Assembly: GCF_000300275.1 (NCBI RefSeq)
Contig: NZ_AMRN01000002.1
Location: 372,001-436,000, forward strand
Origin: Thalassospira profundimaris WP0211
Lineage (GTDB): Bacteria; Pseudomonadota; Alphaproteobacteria; Rhodospirillales; Thalassospiraceae
DNA: 64,000 bases
Direction of reading: 5' to 3'
The notes beneath the pieces were generated by a model that saw only the letters and a program-made list of their open reading frames with translations, was not told the origin of the DNA and made no database searches. A program made the position numbers and the translations under genes. This document shows, in pieces, positions 56,749 to 64,000 of the stretch (position 1 is the stretch's first letter; every line of letters begins with the position of its first letter).

Positions 56749-58617
56749 TTACGTCCCGCTTTTGCCAAAGGCGTGCTCAAGCGCGCCCTGAAGGTTCTTG
56801 ATCACCGAGAACGCATCTTTGAGATGGCTGCGCTCAAAGGCCGACAGGCTTTCAGGTTGCAGGAAGTTATCGGGTTTTTCGCCGCGCCGGATCTGACGGA
56901 CCTGATGTTTCAGGCGGGTGATGCTGATGAATTCAAAGGCATCAAGAAGGTCCGACGCCCCCTGATTGCTGATGGATGGGAATGCCTTTACGGCATTGAG
57001 CCGCTCATAGGTGTTTACGGCCTCGACCCCGTTGGCAAGGGCGTGAATGCGGGCGATATCAACGATTGGCACCACGCCGTTATGTTTCAGATCAAGGGTC
57101 TTGTCATGTTCGCCGCCACGGATCATGACGAAATTCTTGAAGAAACCAAGCGGGACATGATGGCTCAGCGCATTGCCCACCATATAGGCCTGGAAAATAC
57201 GGTTGTCCTTGGCCTTGGAGATGATCATGCGATGCAGGTCTTCAAACAGGCTCTTGGTGCCGTGGACCGGGCGCAGGTCAAACCAGACCGAACACAGCAT
57301 CAAGGATTTTGGTTCGGGTTGTTCGATCCATTTGTTGAAATAGTGCTGCCAGGTGCGCACCGGTTGCCGCCACTCATCTGTTCTGGCCATCATTTCACCG
57401 GGGCAATAGACGTAGCCAACCTTGTTCAGGCCATCACAGACAAAGTCGGCAAGATTTTTGAAATAGTCCCCGTGCTGATCCGCGTTATAGGCGTCATCTA
57501 TAATCAGGCAATTATCCTGATCCGAAAGTGCCGTTTGTTCCTGGCGGCCTTGTGACCCACCCGCCATCCATACATAGGGAACGGGCGGGGGGCCGAATTC
57601 GTCCTCTGCCAGTTGCAGCAGCCGGGCGGTCGCCGCATCCGAAAGGGTTGTTACGATATGTCCGGCATTTTGCGATGTCGCGCCCGCTTCGATCAGGTGG
57701 CTAAGAAGTTCGGGGACCTGGGCGATGACCTTTGCCATTTCTTCGGGTTCGGTCAGTTTGCCGATACGGCCTGCCATGTAAACAGCCGACAGCGACTGGC
57801 GTGCCAGCAAGTTGTTGGTGGTGATCATGCCAACTGCCTTGCCGTCCTTCATCACCGGCAGATGGCGGATATTGTTGCGCGTCATGGTCAGAAGCGCATC
57901 AAAGGCGTACTGATCGGGATCGATCGAGATCGGCTTTTCGGTCATGATGGCCGTTACCGGCTCATCATAACTGCGGCCCTTGGCGATGACACGATTGCGC
58001 AGGTCACGGTCGGTCATGATCCCGGCAACGCCGTCACCGCCTTCGGTGATCAGCAGACAGGAAACGCGTTCCTTGCTCATCAACTGGCCAGCTTCAAGGA
58101 TGGAGGCCGACGTGTCGATGCTGACCAGTTCGCGGGCAATCAGGTCACTGACCTTCACACTCATCAGTTTGAGCTGATCGTCATCGCGACTTTCGAGCAA
58201 CTGCATGCCACTGCGCAGGCGTTCGCCGCCCATCTGGGCGAAGAAATAGCTAAACTGCGGATACTTGCCCGTTAGCGCATGAAAATCCTTTTCGGGCAGC
58301 AAGTAACACAGGCTGTCTTCCAGAGTTGTGATGTTATTTGCCGCGCGACCATTCTGATACATCGCGCGCACACCAAAGCATTCACCCTCTGACAGACGGG
58401 CAAGCAACTGCCCGTTCGGGTCGCGGGTTTCGGTGCCGCCCGTGCGGATGATGTAAAGATGAAGGCATTGTTCCTCAGGCGAGAGGACCTTGGTCCCTGC
58501 GCGGAAATAGCGGGCCGAGAGGCGCTTGGGCAGGGCGTTGATTTCTTCGTCAGGTAACAGATCGAACGGGTGATGTTGTTTTAGAAACTCGGCAATTTCT
58601 TCGAGTTCGATGCTCAT
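56749..58617 (-). CDS. cNMP-binding / CBS / DUF294 nucleotidyltransferase-like protein
   Basis: 622 residues from the ATG at 58617 with GGAGGAAAA upstream. In order: a cyclic-nucleotide-binding domain (about 10-130), two CBS domains (about 150-275), a DUF294 nucleotidyltransferase-like domain with GGSQGRQEQTALSDQDNCLI (GlnD-like GRxE.. SDxD motif), and a DUF294 C-terminal domain. These proteins accompany sodium/solute symporters of the acetate-pyruvate type and are thought to signal their state. It is followed by the DnaQ-like gene. Confidence 0.93.
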   Translation of the reverse strand: MSIELEEIAEFLKQHHPFDLLPDEEINALPKRLSARYFRAGTKVLSPEEQCLHLYIIRTGGTETRDPNGQLLARLSEGECFGVRAMYQNGRAANNITTLEDSLCYLLPEKDFHALTGKYPQFSYFFAQMGGERLRSGMQLLESRDDDQLKLMSVKVSDLIARELVSIDTSASILEAGQLMSKERVSCLLITEGGDGVAGIMTDRDLRNRVIAKGRSYDEPVTAIMTEKPISIDPDQYAFDALLTMTRNNIRHLPVMKDGKAVGMITTNNLLARQSLSAVYMAGRIGKLTEPEEMAKVIAQVPELLSHLIEAGATSQNAGHIVTTLSDAATARLLQLAEDEFGPPPVPYVWMAGGSQGRQEQTALSDQDNCLIIDDAYNADQHGDYFKNLADFVCDGLNKVGYVYCPGEMMARTDEWRQPVRTWQHYFNKWIEQPEPKSLMLCSVWFDLRPVHGTKSLFEDLHRMIISKAKDNRIFQAYMVGNALSHHVPLGFFKNFVMIRGGEHDKTLDLKHNGVVPIVDIARIHALANGVEAVNTYERLNAVKAFPSISNQGASDLLDAFEFISITRLKHQVRQIRRGEKPDNFLQPESLSAFERSHLKDAFSVIKNLQGALEHAFGKSGT

Positions 58618-58672
58618 GACTGTTTTCCTCCGCAAGGGCATGCCCTGAGTGCATTGTTGCCTGACTAAGGCC

Positions 58673-58707
58673 GAAAAGAAAAGCCCCCGGATCAATGATC
58701 CGGGGGC
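58673..58707 (-). terminator. Terminator of the symporter operon
   Basis: GCCCCCGGATC (58683-58693) pairs with GATCCGGGGGC (58697-58707), loop AAT. On the minus strand TTTTCTTTTCG follows. It separates the symporter from the DUF294 gene. Confidence 0.85.
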
Positions 58708-58739
58708 CTGCAACAGTTCCTGGCAAACCAGTTGACCGA

Positions 58740-60506
58740 TTAGTGGTCAACTGCGCCACCGGCTCCTTTCGGAACGCGGATGTCTTCAATCATGTGCTGG
58801 ATATGCTCTGGCGGCTCAGCGGTGACTTTCGACACAGCGAAAGCAACGATGAAGTTCAGGAGCATACCAACGACGCCAATGCCTTCCGGCGAGATGCCGA
58901 ACAGCCAGTTTGCTTCGACGTTTTCGATCAATACCGGGATAAAGATGCCCTTGTAGGACATGATATAACCCATGGTGAAGATCAGACCGACCAGCATCCC
59001 GGCAATAGCACCTTCACGGTTAACCTTCTTGGAGAAGATACCCATGATGATAACCGGGAATAGCGAGGATGCGGCAAGACCGAAGGCGAAGGCCACCACC
59101 TGTGCCACAAAGCCCGGAGGATTGTAGCCCAGATAACCGGCAATCACGATCGCGACCGCAGCCGCAACACGCCCGGCCATCAGTTCCTGTCCTTCTGTCA
59201 TGTTCGGTGTGAACGTGCCTTTGAGAAGGTCATGTGAAACGCCCGACGAAATCACAAGCAGCAGACCAGCAGCTGTTGAAAGTGCTGCGGCGATACCACC
59301 AGCTGCGACCAGGGCAATGACCCAGTTCGGAAGCTGTGCGATTTCCGGGTTGGCAAGAACCATGATGTCACGGTCAACGCTCAGTTCGTTACCAGCCCAG
59401 CCATATTCGGCTGCTTTGGTCGCAAACTCTGCGTTCGCATCGTTGTAATACTGGATGCGGCCATCACCGTTCTTGTCTTCGAACTTCAGAAGGCCGGTTG
59501 CTTCCCAGCGCTTCATCCAGTCAGGACGTTCTTCATAGACGAGGTTACCGTCTTCTGCGCCCACTTCACCGGTCTGGATGGTGTCGGTCAAGTTCAGGCG
59601 AGCCATTGCACCAACTGCCGGAGCAGTGGTGTACAGCAGCGCGATGAAGACCAGCGCCCAACCGGCCGATGAACGTGCATCACGTACTTTCGGAACGGTG
59701 AAGAAGCGAACGATAACGTGCGGAAGACCGGCAGTACCAACCATCAGTGCAAGCGTGATTGCAAAGATATCAATCGTTGACTTGTTGGTGGTGGTGTATT
59801 CGAGGAAGCCGAGTTCCGTCACAACCTGGTTAAGGCGATCAAGCATGTATTCGCCGGTGCCATTCACGGTCGAGCCAAATGCCAGCTGCGGCAGCGGATT
59901 GCCGGTCAGCTGGAAGGCAATGAAGATTGCCGGAATGGTGTAGGCAATAATAAGAACGCAATATTGTGCAACCTGGGTATAGGTAATGCCCTTCATGCCG
60001 CCAAGAACAGCATAGATGAAGACGATGCCCATGCCGACGAACAGGCCGGTGAGGAGTTCAACTTCAAGGAAGCGCGAGAACACGATACCAACGCCGCGCA
60101 TCTGACCTGCCACATAGGTAAACGAGATAAAGATCAGGCAGATAACAGCAACGATACGGGCGGTTTTGGAATAATAACGATCCCCGATGAATTCCGGCAC
60201 GGTGAATTTGCCGTACTTGCGAAGGTACGGTGCCAGAAGCATCGCCAGCAGGCAGTAACCACCTGTCCAGCCCATGAGGTAAACCGAGCCGCCATAGCCA
60301 AGGAAGGCAATGAGGCCAGCCATAGAGATAAAGGAAGCAGCCGACATCCAGTCTGCTGCGGTCGCCATGCCGTTGACGACCGGGTTAACACCTTTGCCAG
60401 CGACATAGAATTCGCCGGTGGTGCTTGCCTTGGCCCAGATCGCGATGCCGATATACAGCGCGAAGCTCAAGCCGACGGCAATATATGTAAGGGTGGTAAG
60501 ATCCAT
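58740..60506 (-). CDS. Sodium/solute symporter with EF-hand-like loop
   Basis: 588 residues of the SSS family (ActP-like; VC2705-type partner of DUF4212). About 13 membrane segments; the signatures are GMATAADWMSAASFISMAGL and a TAGLPHVIVRFFTVP region. A hydrophilic loop (about 310-385) contains Asp344-x-Asn346-x-Asp348-x-Arg350-Ile, an EF-hand-like calcium loop with Asn at the last position. It likely transports a short-chain carboxylate with sodium. GGGAG precedes the ATG. It follows the small subunit gene by 24 bases. Confidence 0.93.
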   Translation of the reverse strand: MDLTTLTYIAVGLSFALYIGIAIWAKASTTGEFYVAGKGVNPVVNGMATAADWMSAASFISMAGLIAFLGYGGSVYLMGWTGGYCLLAMLLAPYLRKYGKFTVPEFIGDRYYSKTARIVAVICLIFISFTYVAGQMRGVGIVFSRFLEVELLTGLFVGMGIVFIYAVLGGMKGITYTQVAQYCVLIIAYTIPAIFIAFQLTGNPLPQLAFGSTVNGTGEYMLDRLNQVVTELGFLEYTTTNKSTIDIFAITLALMVGTAGLPHVIVRFFTVPKVRDARSSAGWALVFIALLYTTAPAVGAMARLNLTDTIQTGEVGAEDGNLVYEERPDWMKRWEATGLLKFEDKNGDGRIQYYNDANAEFATKAAEYGWAGNELSVDRDIMVLANPEIAQLPNWVIALVAAGGIAAALSTAAGLLLVISSGVSHDLLKGTFTPNMTEGQELMAGRVAAAVAIVIAGYLGYNPPGFVAQVVAFAFGLAASSLFPVIIMGIFSKKVNREGAIAGMLVGLIFTMGYIMSYKGIFIPVLIENVEANWLFGISPEGIGVVGMLLNFIVAFAVSKVTAEPPEHIQHMIEDIRVPKGAGGAVDH

Positions 60507-60530
60507 CTTGTCTGTCTCCCTGATCCTGCG

Positions 60531-60788
60531 TCAGTCGTCTTCACGAACGCCGAATTCGCGATCCAGTTTGTTCATCTTGGCCACATAGACGAAAATCAGT
60601 GCGACAAAGACGTAAATGGACCCCTGTTGAGCAAACCAGAAACCAAGCTGGAAGCCCGCGATTTCGATAGAGTTGAGGGCATCGACAAACAAGATGCCGA
60701 AACCGTAGGAAACGATGAACCAGATCGCGATAAGGACCGAGACCAGCTTCACGTTTCTCTTCCAGTAGGCTGCGCTTTGTTCATCCAT
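60531..60788 (-). CDS. DUF4212 symporter small subunit
   Basis: 85 residues from the ATG at 60788 with AAGGAGA upstream. It has two membrane segments (about 14-36 and 50-70) and the family end KMNKLDREFGVRED. It is the usual partner of the symporter downstream and is required for its function in related systems. It is first in the operon. Confidence 0.95.
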   Translation of the reverse strand: MDEQSAAYWKRNVKLVSVLIAIWFIVSYGFGILFVDALNSIEIAGFQLGFWFAQQGSIYVFVALIFVYVAKMNKLDREFGVREDD

Positions 60789-61382
60789 CGCGCGTCTCCT
60801 TCCTAGAAATGATAACTTTCCCTGCCGACATATTTTTATGCTGTGTTTGTCGGCCGCATGAATGCGTGGCGTTGAATGCATCAAGACACACTCATTACCT
60901 GTAAAGCTCGATACCAGTTTTCGAGAGTCGCCATAAGCTAATCATTAGTCGTATAGAACAGGGTGTTAGAAGGTGTTGTGCCCCAACGTCGAATAAAAAT
61001 AGTGACAGAATCCGGGCGGTTTTCACTGTGTGCATTGCAGCATTTTAAGGTTGAAAAACATTGCGTCTAAGTGCCTAAAAAGTGACGTTTTTATAACTTA
61101 AGGGCCTCATCACTGTCCGACGCGGCTATTTTTTGACTGAAATCGACGCAAATTTCGTTTGCCCAACCGGAATGATGTCGTCGACGCGAGATTGCTTGAT
61201 GCACCTTGTTTCAGCTCGCCACCTGGCATGTTTTGATAGCATGTGAGCTGTCTGCGGTTTGAAGTTGTTAAGAGCCTGCCTGTCGGTTACAAACGGGCAC
61301 AGTATTTCAGGCATGCGCATGAGTGTGCCGAAGTGTTTCAGCCCAACAGGGCGGACCCAACGACTTTTGGATGGGGAATTTA
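60789..61382. other. Long divergent intergenic region symporter / ettA
   Basis: 594 bases. A CTAATCATTAG palindrome (60938-60948) and CTCGA/TCGAG near 60907 are the only compact symmetrical sites seen. No gene or clear promoter was assigned. Confidence 0.35.
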
Positions 61383-63062
61383 ATGGCATCCTACCAGTAT
61401 ATTTACGTCATGAAGGACCTGACCAAGATCCTTCCGGGCGGTCGCGAACTTTTCAAGGGCATCACACTGTCCTTCCTGCCAGGCGTAAAAATCGGTGTTC
61501 TCGGTAACAACGGCGCAGGTAAATCCACCCTGCTGAAAATCATGGCCGGCATCGAAAAGGATTACGCCGGTGAAGCCTGGCCTGCCGAAGGCGTCAATGT
61601 CGGTTACCTTGAGCAGGAACCGCAGCTTAACCCGGAGAAAGACGTTCTTGGCAACGTCATGGAAGGGTGCGGTTCGATTGTTGACGATCTTGCACGCTTC
61701 AACGAAATCAGCGGCAAGTTTGCCGAGCCGATGACCGATGACGAAATGAATGATCTCCTTGCAGAGCAGGGTGAACTTCAGGAACGCATCGATGCGGCCA
61801 ATGGCTGGGATTTGGAACGTACCCTTGAGATCGCGATGGACGCCCTGCGTTGCCCGCCCAAGGATGCGGATGTAACCAAGCTTTCAGGTGGTGAGCGCCG
61901 TCGTGTCGCCCTTTGCCGCCTTTTGCTTGCAAAGCCTGACATTCTGCTGCTTGACGAACCGACCAACCACCTTGACGCTGAGTCGGTTGCGTGGCTTGAG
62001 CGCCACCTTGAAGATTATCAGGGTACCGTCATTCTGGTCACCCACGATCGTTACTTCCTCGATAACGTTACGGGCTGGATTCTGGAACTTGACCGGGGTC
62101 AGGGCATTCCGTTCGAAGGCAACTATTCCTCCTGGCTTGAGCAGAAGCAAAAGCGTCTGGAACAGGAATCCCGTCAGGAAGGCAGCCGCCAGAAACAGCT
62201 TGCCACTGAACTTGAATGGATCCGCCAGAACCCGAAGGGCCGTCAGGCAAAATCCAAGGCCCGTGTCCGTGCCTATGACGATCTGGTCGCCGAGGCCGCA
62301 AAAGCGGTGCCGGATTCCACCAAGATCGTTATTCCGATTGCCGAGCGCCTTGGTAACGAAGTTATCACCGCCGAGGGCCTGACCAAGGCTTATGGTGACA
62401 AGCTTCTGTTTGAAAACCTTGATTTCCGTCTGCCGCCGGGGGGTATCGTTGGTGTGATCGGTCCGAACGGTGCGGGTAAAACCACCCTGTTCAAAATGTT
62501 GACGGGGGCTGACACCCCGGATGCAGGAACGCTCAAGATCGGTGATACCGTCAAGATGGGCTATGTCGATCAGTCGCGTGACTCGCTTGATCCGAACAAA
62601 ACGGTTTGGCAGGAAGTTTCTGACGGCCTTGACGAGATCCTTTTGGGCAAGCGTCCGATGTCGTCGCGTGCCTATGTGTCACAGTTCGCCTTCAAAGGCG
62701 CAGATCAGCAGAAAAAAGTCGGCCAGTTGTCCGGTGGTGAACGTAACCGTGTTCACCTTGCCAAGATGCTGAAGTCTGGTGCGAACGTTCTGCTGCTTGA
62801 CGAACCGACCAACGATCTTGATGTCGATACCCTGCGTGCGCTTGAGGAAGGTCTTCTCGAGTTTGCCGGTTGCGCTGTGGTCATCTCGCACGATCGCTTC
62901 TTCCTTGACCGTATTGCTACCCACATTCTGGCCTATGAGGGCAACTCGCATGTCGAGTGGTTCGAAGGGAACTATCAGGAATATGAAGCCGACTACAAAC
63001 GTCGCTATGGTGAAGAGGCAAGCCGACCGCACCGTATCAAATACAAGCCGCTGACCCGCTAA
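61383..63062 (+). CDS. ettA: Energy-dependent translational throttle protein EttA (ABC-F)
   Basis: 559 residues from the ATG at 61383 with GGGGAA upstream. Two ABC domains: Walker [10 protein letters not shown] and GPNGAGKTT; signatures [15 protein letters not shown] and [15 protein letters not shown]; Walker [12 protein letters not shown] and [11 protein letters not shown]. The linker (about 245-320) has the EttA-type [13 protein letters not shown]. There is no membrane domain. It binds the ribosomal E site and gates translation according to ATP/ADP. Confidence 0.97.
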   Translation: MASYQYIYVMKDLTKILPGGRELFKGITLSFLPGVKIGVLGNNGAGKSTLLKIMAGIEKDYAGEAWPAEGVNVGYLEQEPQLNPEKDVLGNVMEGCGSIVDDLARFNEISGKFAEPMTDDEMNDLLAEQGELQERIDAANGWDLERTLEIAMDALRCPPKDADVTKLSGGERRRVALCRLLLAKPDILLLDEPTNHLDAESVAWLERHLEDYQGTVILVTHDRYFLDNVTGWILELDRGQGIPFEGNYSSWLEQKQKRLEQESRQEGSRQKQLATELEWIRQNPKGRQAKSKARVRAYDDLVAEAAKAVPDSTKIVIPIAERLGNEVITAEGLTKAYGDKLLFENLDFRLPPGGIVGVIGPNGAGKTTLFKMLTGADTPDAGTLKIGDTVKMGYVDQSRDSLDPNKTVWQEVSDGLDEILLGKRPMSSRAYVSQFAFKGADQQKKVGQLSGGERNRVHLAKMLKSGANVLLLDEPTNDLDVDTLRALEEGLLEFAGCAVVISHDRFFLDRIATHILAYEGNSHVEWFEGNYQEYEADYKRRYGEEASRPHRIKYKPLTR

Positions 63063-63084
63063 GGCGGTCAATCGGTTTGAGATT

Positions 63085-63112
63085 AAAGGCCACCTTCGGG
63101 TGGCCTTTTTAT
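63085..63112 (+). terminator. Terminator of ettA
   Basis: AAAGGCCACC pairs with GGTGGCCTTT around TTCG (63085-63108), followed by TT. Confidence 0.9.
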
Positions 63113-63129
63113 GCCCGGATGCCAGATGC

Positions 63130-63164
63130 AAAAAAGCCACCGTCGCAAGGATGGTGGCTTTTGT
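63130..63164 (-). terminator. Terminator of the mla genes
   Basis: AAAAAGCCACCGTC (63131-63144) pairs with GATGGTGGCTTTT (63150-63162) with one GU pair, loop GCAAG. On the minus strand T-runs follow. Confidence 0.85.
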
Positions 63165-63189
63165 ATTCGGATATTAAGGCAGGCTTCGA

Positions 63190-63828
63190 TCAGAGACCGG
63201 TTTTTGCCTTGAGTGCAGCGGTCAGGGCGCCGACATCGTCGTTGTTCTGTTGGATGACCGATGTGAATTCATCGCGTTGGGTGATGCCCATGCTCAGACC
63301 TTCGATGGAAACATCAATGATCTTGTAGCTGTCATCAAACATCCGCATCCGCCAAACAATGTTTACCGGCGGGCCGTCCGGGCGGACGAACTGCGAATCG
63401 ACAAAGGTGTCCTTGTTCTTCTGGGTCTCATCACCGACAACAAACTGTTCGCCGTTGAATTCCTTGAACTGGTTTGCGTAGTTGAGCGCCAGATAGTTCT
63501 GAAGCAGGACTGAAAACTCTTCGATCTCCGCTTCGGAAATCGAACGCCAGTAACGCCCCAGAACGAAGCGCGAAACGACATCCATTGCAAAATAGCGGTC
63601 CATCAGGGACACGAACTTTTTGCGGCGAACGTCGTCAGCAAGGCTTTGATCGGTCAGTTCATTCATGGCCTGGTCAGCCATGCTCTGAATGACATTTGCT
63701 GCGCTGGTTTCGACAGCGACTTCGGCAACAATGTTTGAAGACAAACCCGTTGCCGACGCCGGACCAGACCAAGCGGCTGCGATGGCGATCATCGCGGCGG
63801 TTGATATGGCGATTTTGCTGTTTACCAT
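63190..63828 (-). CDS. mlaC: Phospholipid-binding protein MlaC (Ttg2D family)
   Basis: 212 residues. A signal peptide (about 1-26, AMIAIAAAWSGPASA) precedes the MlaC domain, with FVSLMDRYFAMDVVSRFVLG, YANQFKEFNGEQF and YKIIDVSIEGLSMGITQRDE. It shuttles phospholipids between outer-membrane MlaA and the inner-membrane Mla transporter. It starts 9 bases after the mlaA stop. Confidence 0.93.
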   Translation of the reverse strand: MVNSKIAISTAAMIAIAAAWSGPASATGLSSNIVAEVAVETSAANVIQSMADQAMNELTDQSLADDVRRKKFVSLMDRYFAMDVVSRFVLGRYWRSISEAEIEEFSVLLQNYLALNYANQFKEFNGEQFVVGDETQKNKDTFVDSQFVRPDGPPVNIVWRMRMFDDSYKIIDVSIEGLSMGITQRDEFTSVIQQNNDDVGALTAALKAKTGL

Positions 63829-63837
63829 GACCGGCTC

Positions 63838-64000
63838 TTACTTGCTTGCCGCTTCGACAGCATCGTCGAAGTCAAAAGATGCACTTTCGTCTTCTACAGC
63901 GAATTCTGGTGACGGGCCACCGTTGCGAATCATCTTATTGCGTTGCTGACGATAGAGGCTGCGCAGGGCTGCGTAATAGTCGATAGACGACTTTTGCAGT
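63838..64000 (-). CDS. mlaA: MlaA (VacJ) lipoprotein, C-terminal end (partial)
   Basis: 53 residues of the C-terminus, cut by the window edge: SSIDYYAALRSLYRQQR, then an acidic tail ending VEAASK and TAA at 63838. The SSIDYYAALRSLYR segment is characteristic of MlaA/VacJ. It forms an operon with mlaC for outer-membrane lipid asymmetry. Confidence 0.85.
   Translation of the reverse strand, partial: LQKSSIDYYAALRSLYRQQRNKMIRNGGPSPEFAVEDESASFDFDDAVEAASK

Overview
The window looks like chromosome from an alphaproteobacterium of the Rhodospirillales, most like a marine Thalassospira or close relative. This is inferred from gene content and remembered protein families (trxB/lrp, carAB/greA, the yqeY-dnaG-rpoD-tRNA(CAU) block, mlaA-mlaC, ettA) and cannot be verified here. 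Housekeeping genes such as rpoD, dnaG and carAB argue for chromosome rather than plasmid.

Layout. Positions 209-5794 hold a small (about 5.6 kb) integrative element: a P4-type tyrosine integrase, an unknown 270-residue protein, a 59-residue excisionase-like protein, a tightly coupled string of small DNA-binding proteins, a repeat-rich possible origin, and two exported cargo proteins. It is bounded by a 67-bp direct repeat that is not a tRNA. The repeat is the 3' end of a minus-strand small RNA gene, and the element appears to have supplied a substitute terminator to the RNA it entered. A related small RNA lies next to it (6105-6273). From 6.4 to 22.3 kb come core genes: LysR, trxB, an Lrp-type regulator, a chemoreceptor, greA, carB, carA, yqeY, dnaG, rpoD and a tRNA with CAU anticodon. 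From 22.3 to 27.5 kb are small hypothetical genes, a pair of transglutaminase-like proteins and a Crp/Fnr regulator.

From 27.5 to 38 kb is an assimilatory nitrate locus. nirB-nirD-nasA-cysG run on the minus strand. A NarK-type transporter and nasT-nasS run divergently. The leader between them carries sigma-54-like promoters and paired hexaloop hairpins of the ANTAR (NasT) type; on the nirB side these overlap an intrinsic terminator, which is the expected layout of nitrate-controlled antitermination. From 38 to 51.7 kb is a methylated-amine pathway: dgcA/stcD-like demethylase, gbcA-gbcB (glycine betaine demethylation), an AraC/GlxA regulator and soxBDAG (sarcosine oxidase), with TetR and LysR regulators, then a D-2-hydroxyacid dehydrogenase and a DUF1989 protein. 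modABC (molybdate uptake, which would supply NasA) follows. A sodium/solute symporter unit (DUF4212, symporter, DUF294/CBS/cNMP protein, DnaQ-like exonuclease) leads to ettA and the mlaA-mlaC end of the window.

Nitrogen acquisition is the theme of the right half: nitrate to ammonium, betaine to glycine, and the molybdenum cofactor metal. The most unusual structure is the element that uses a small RNA gene as its attachment site.
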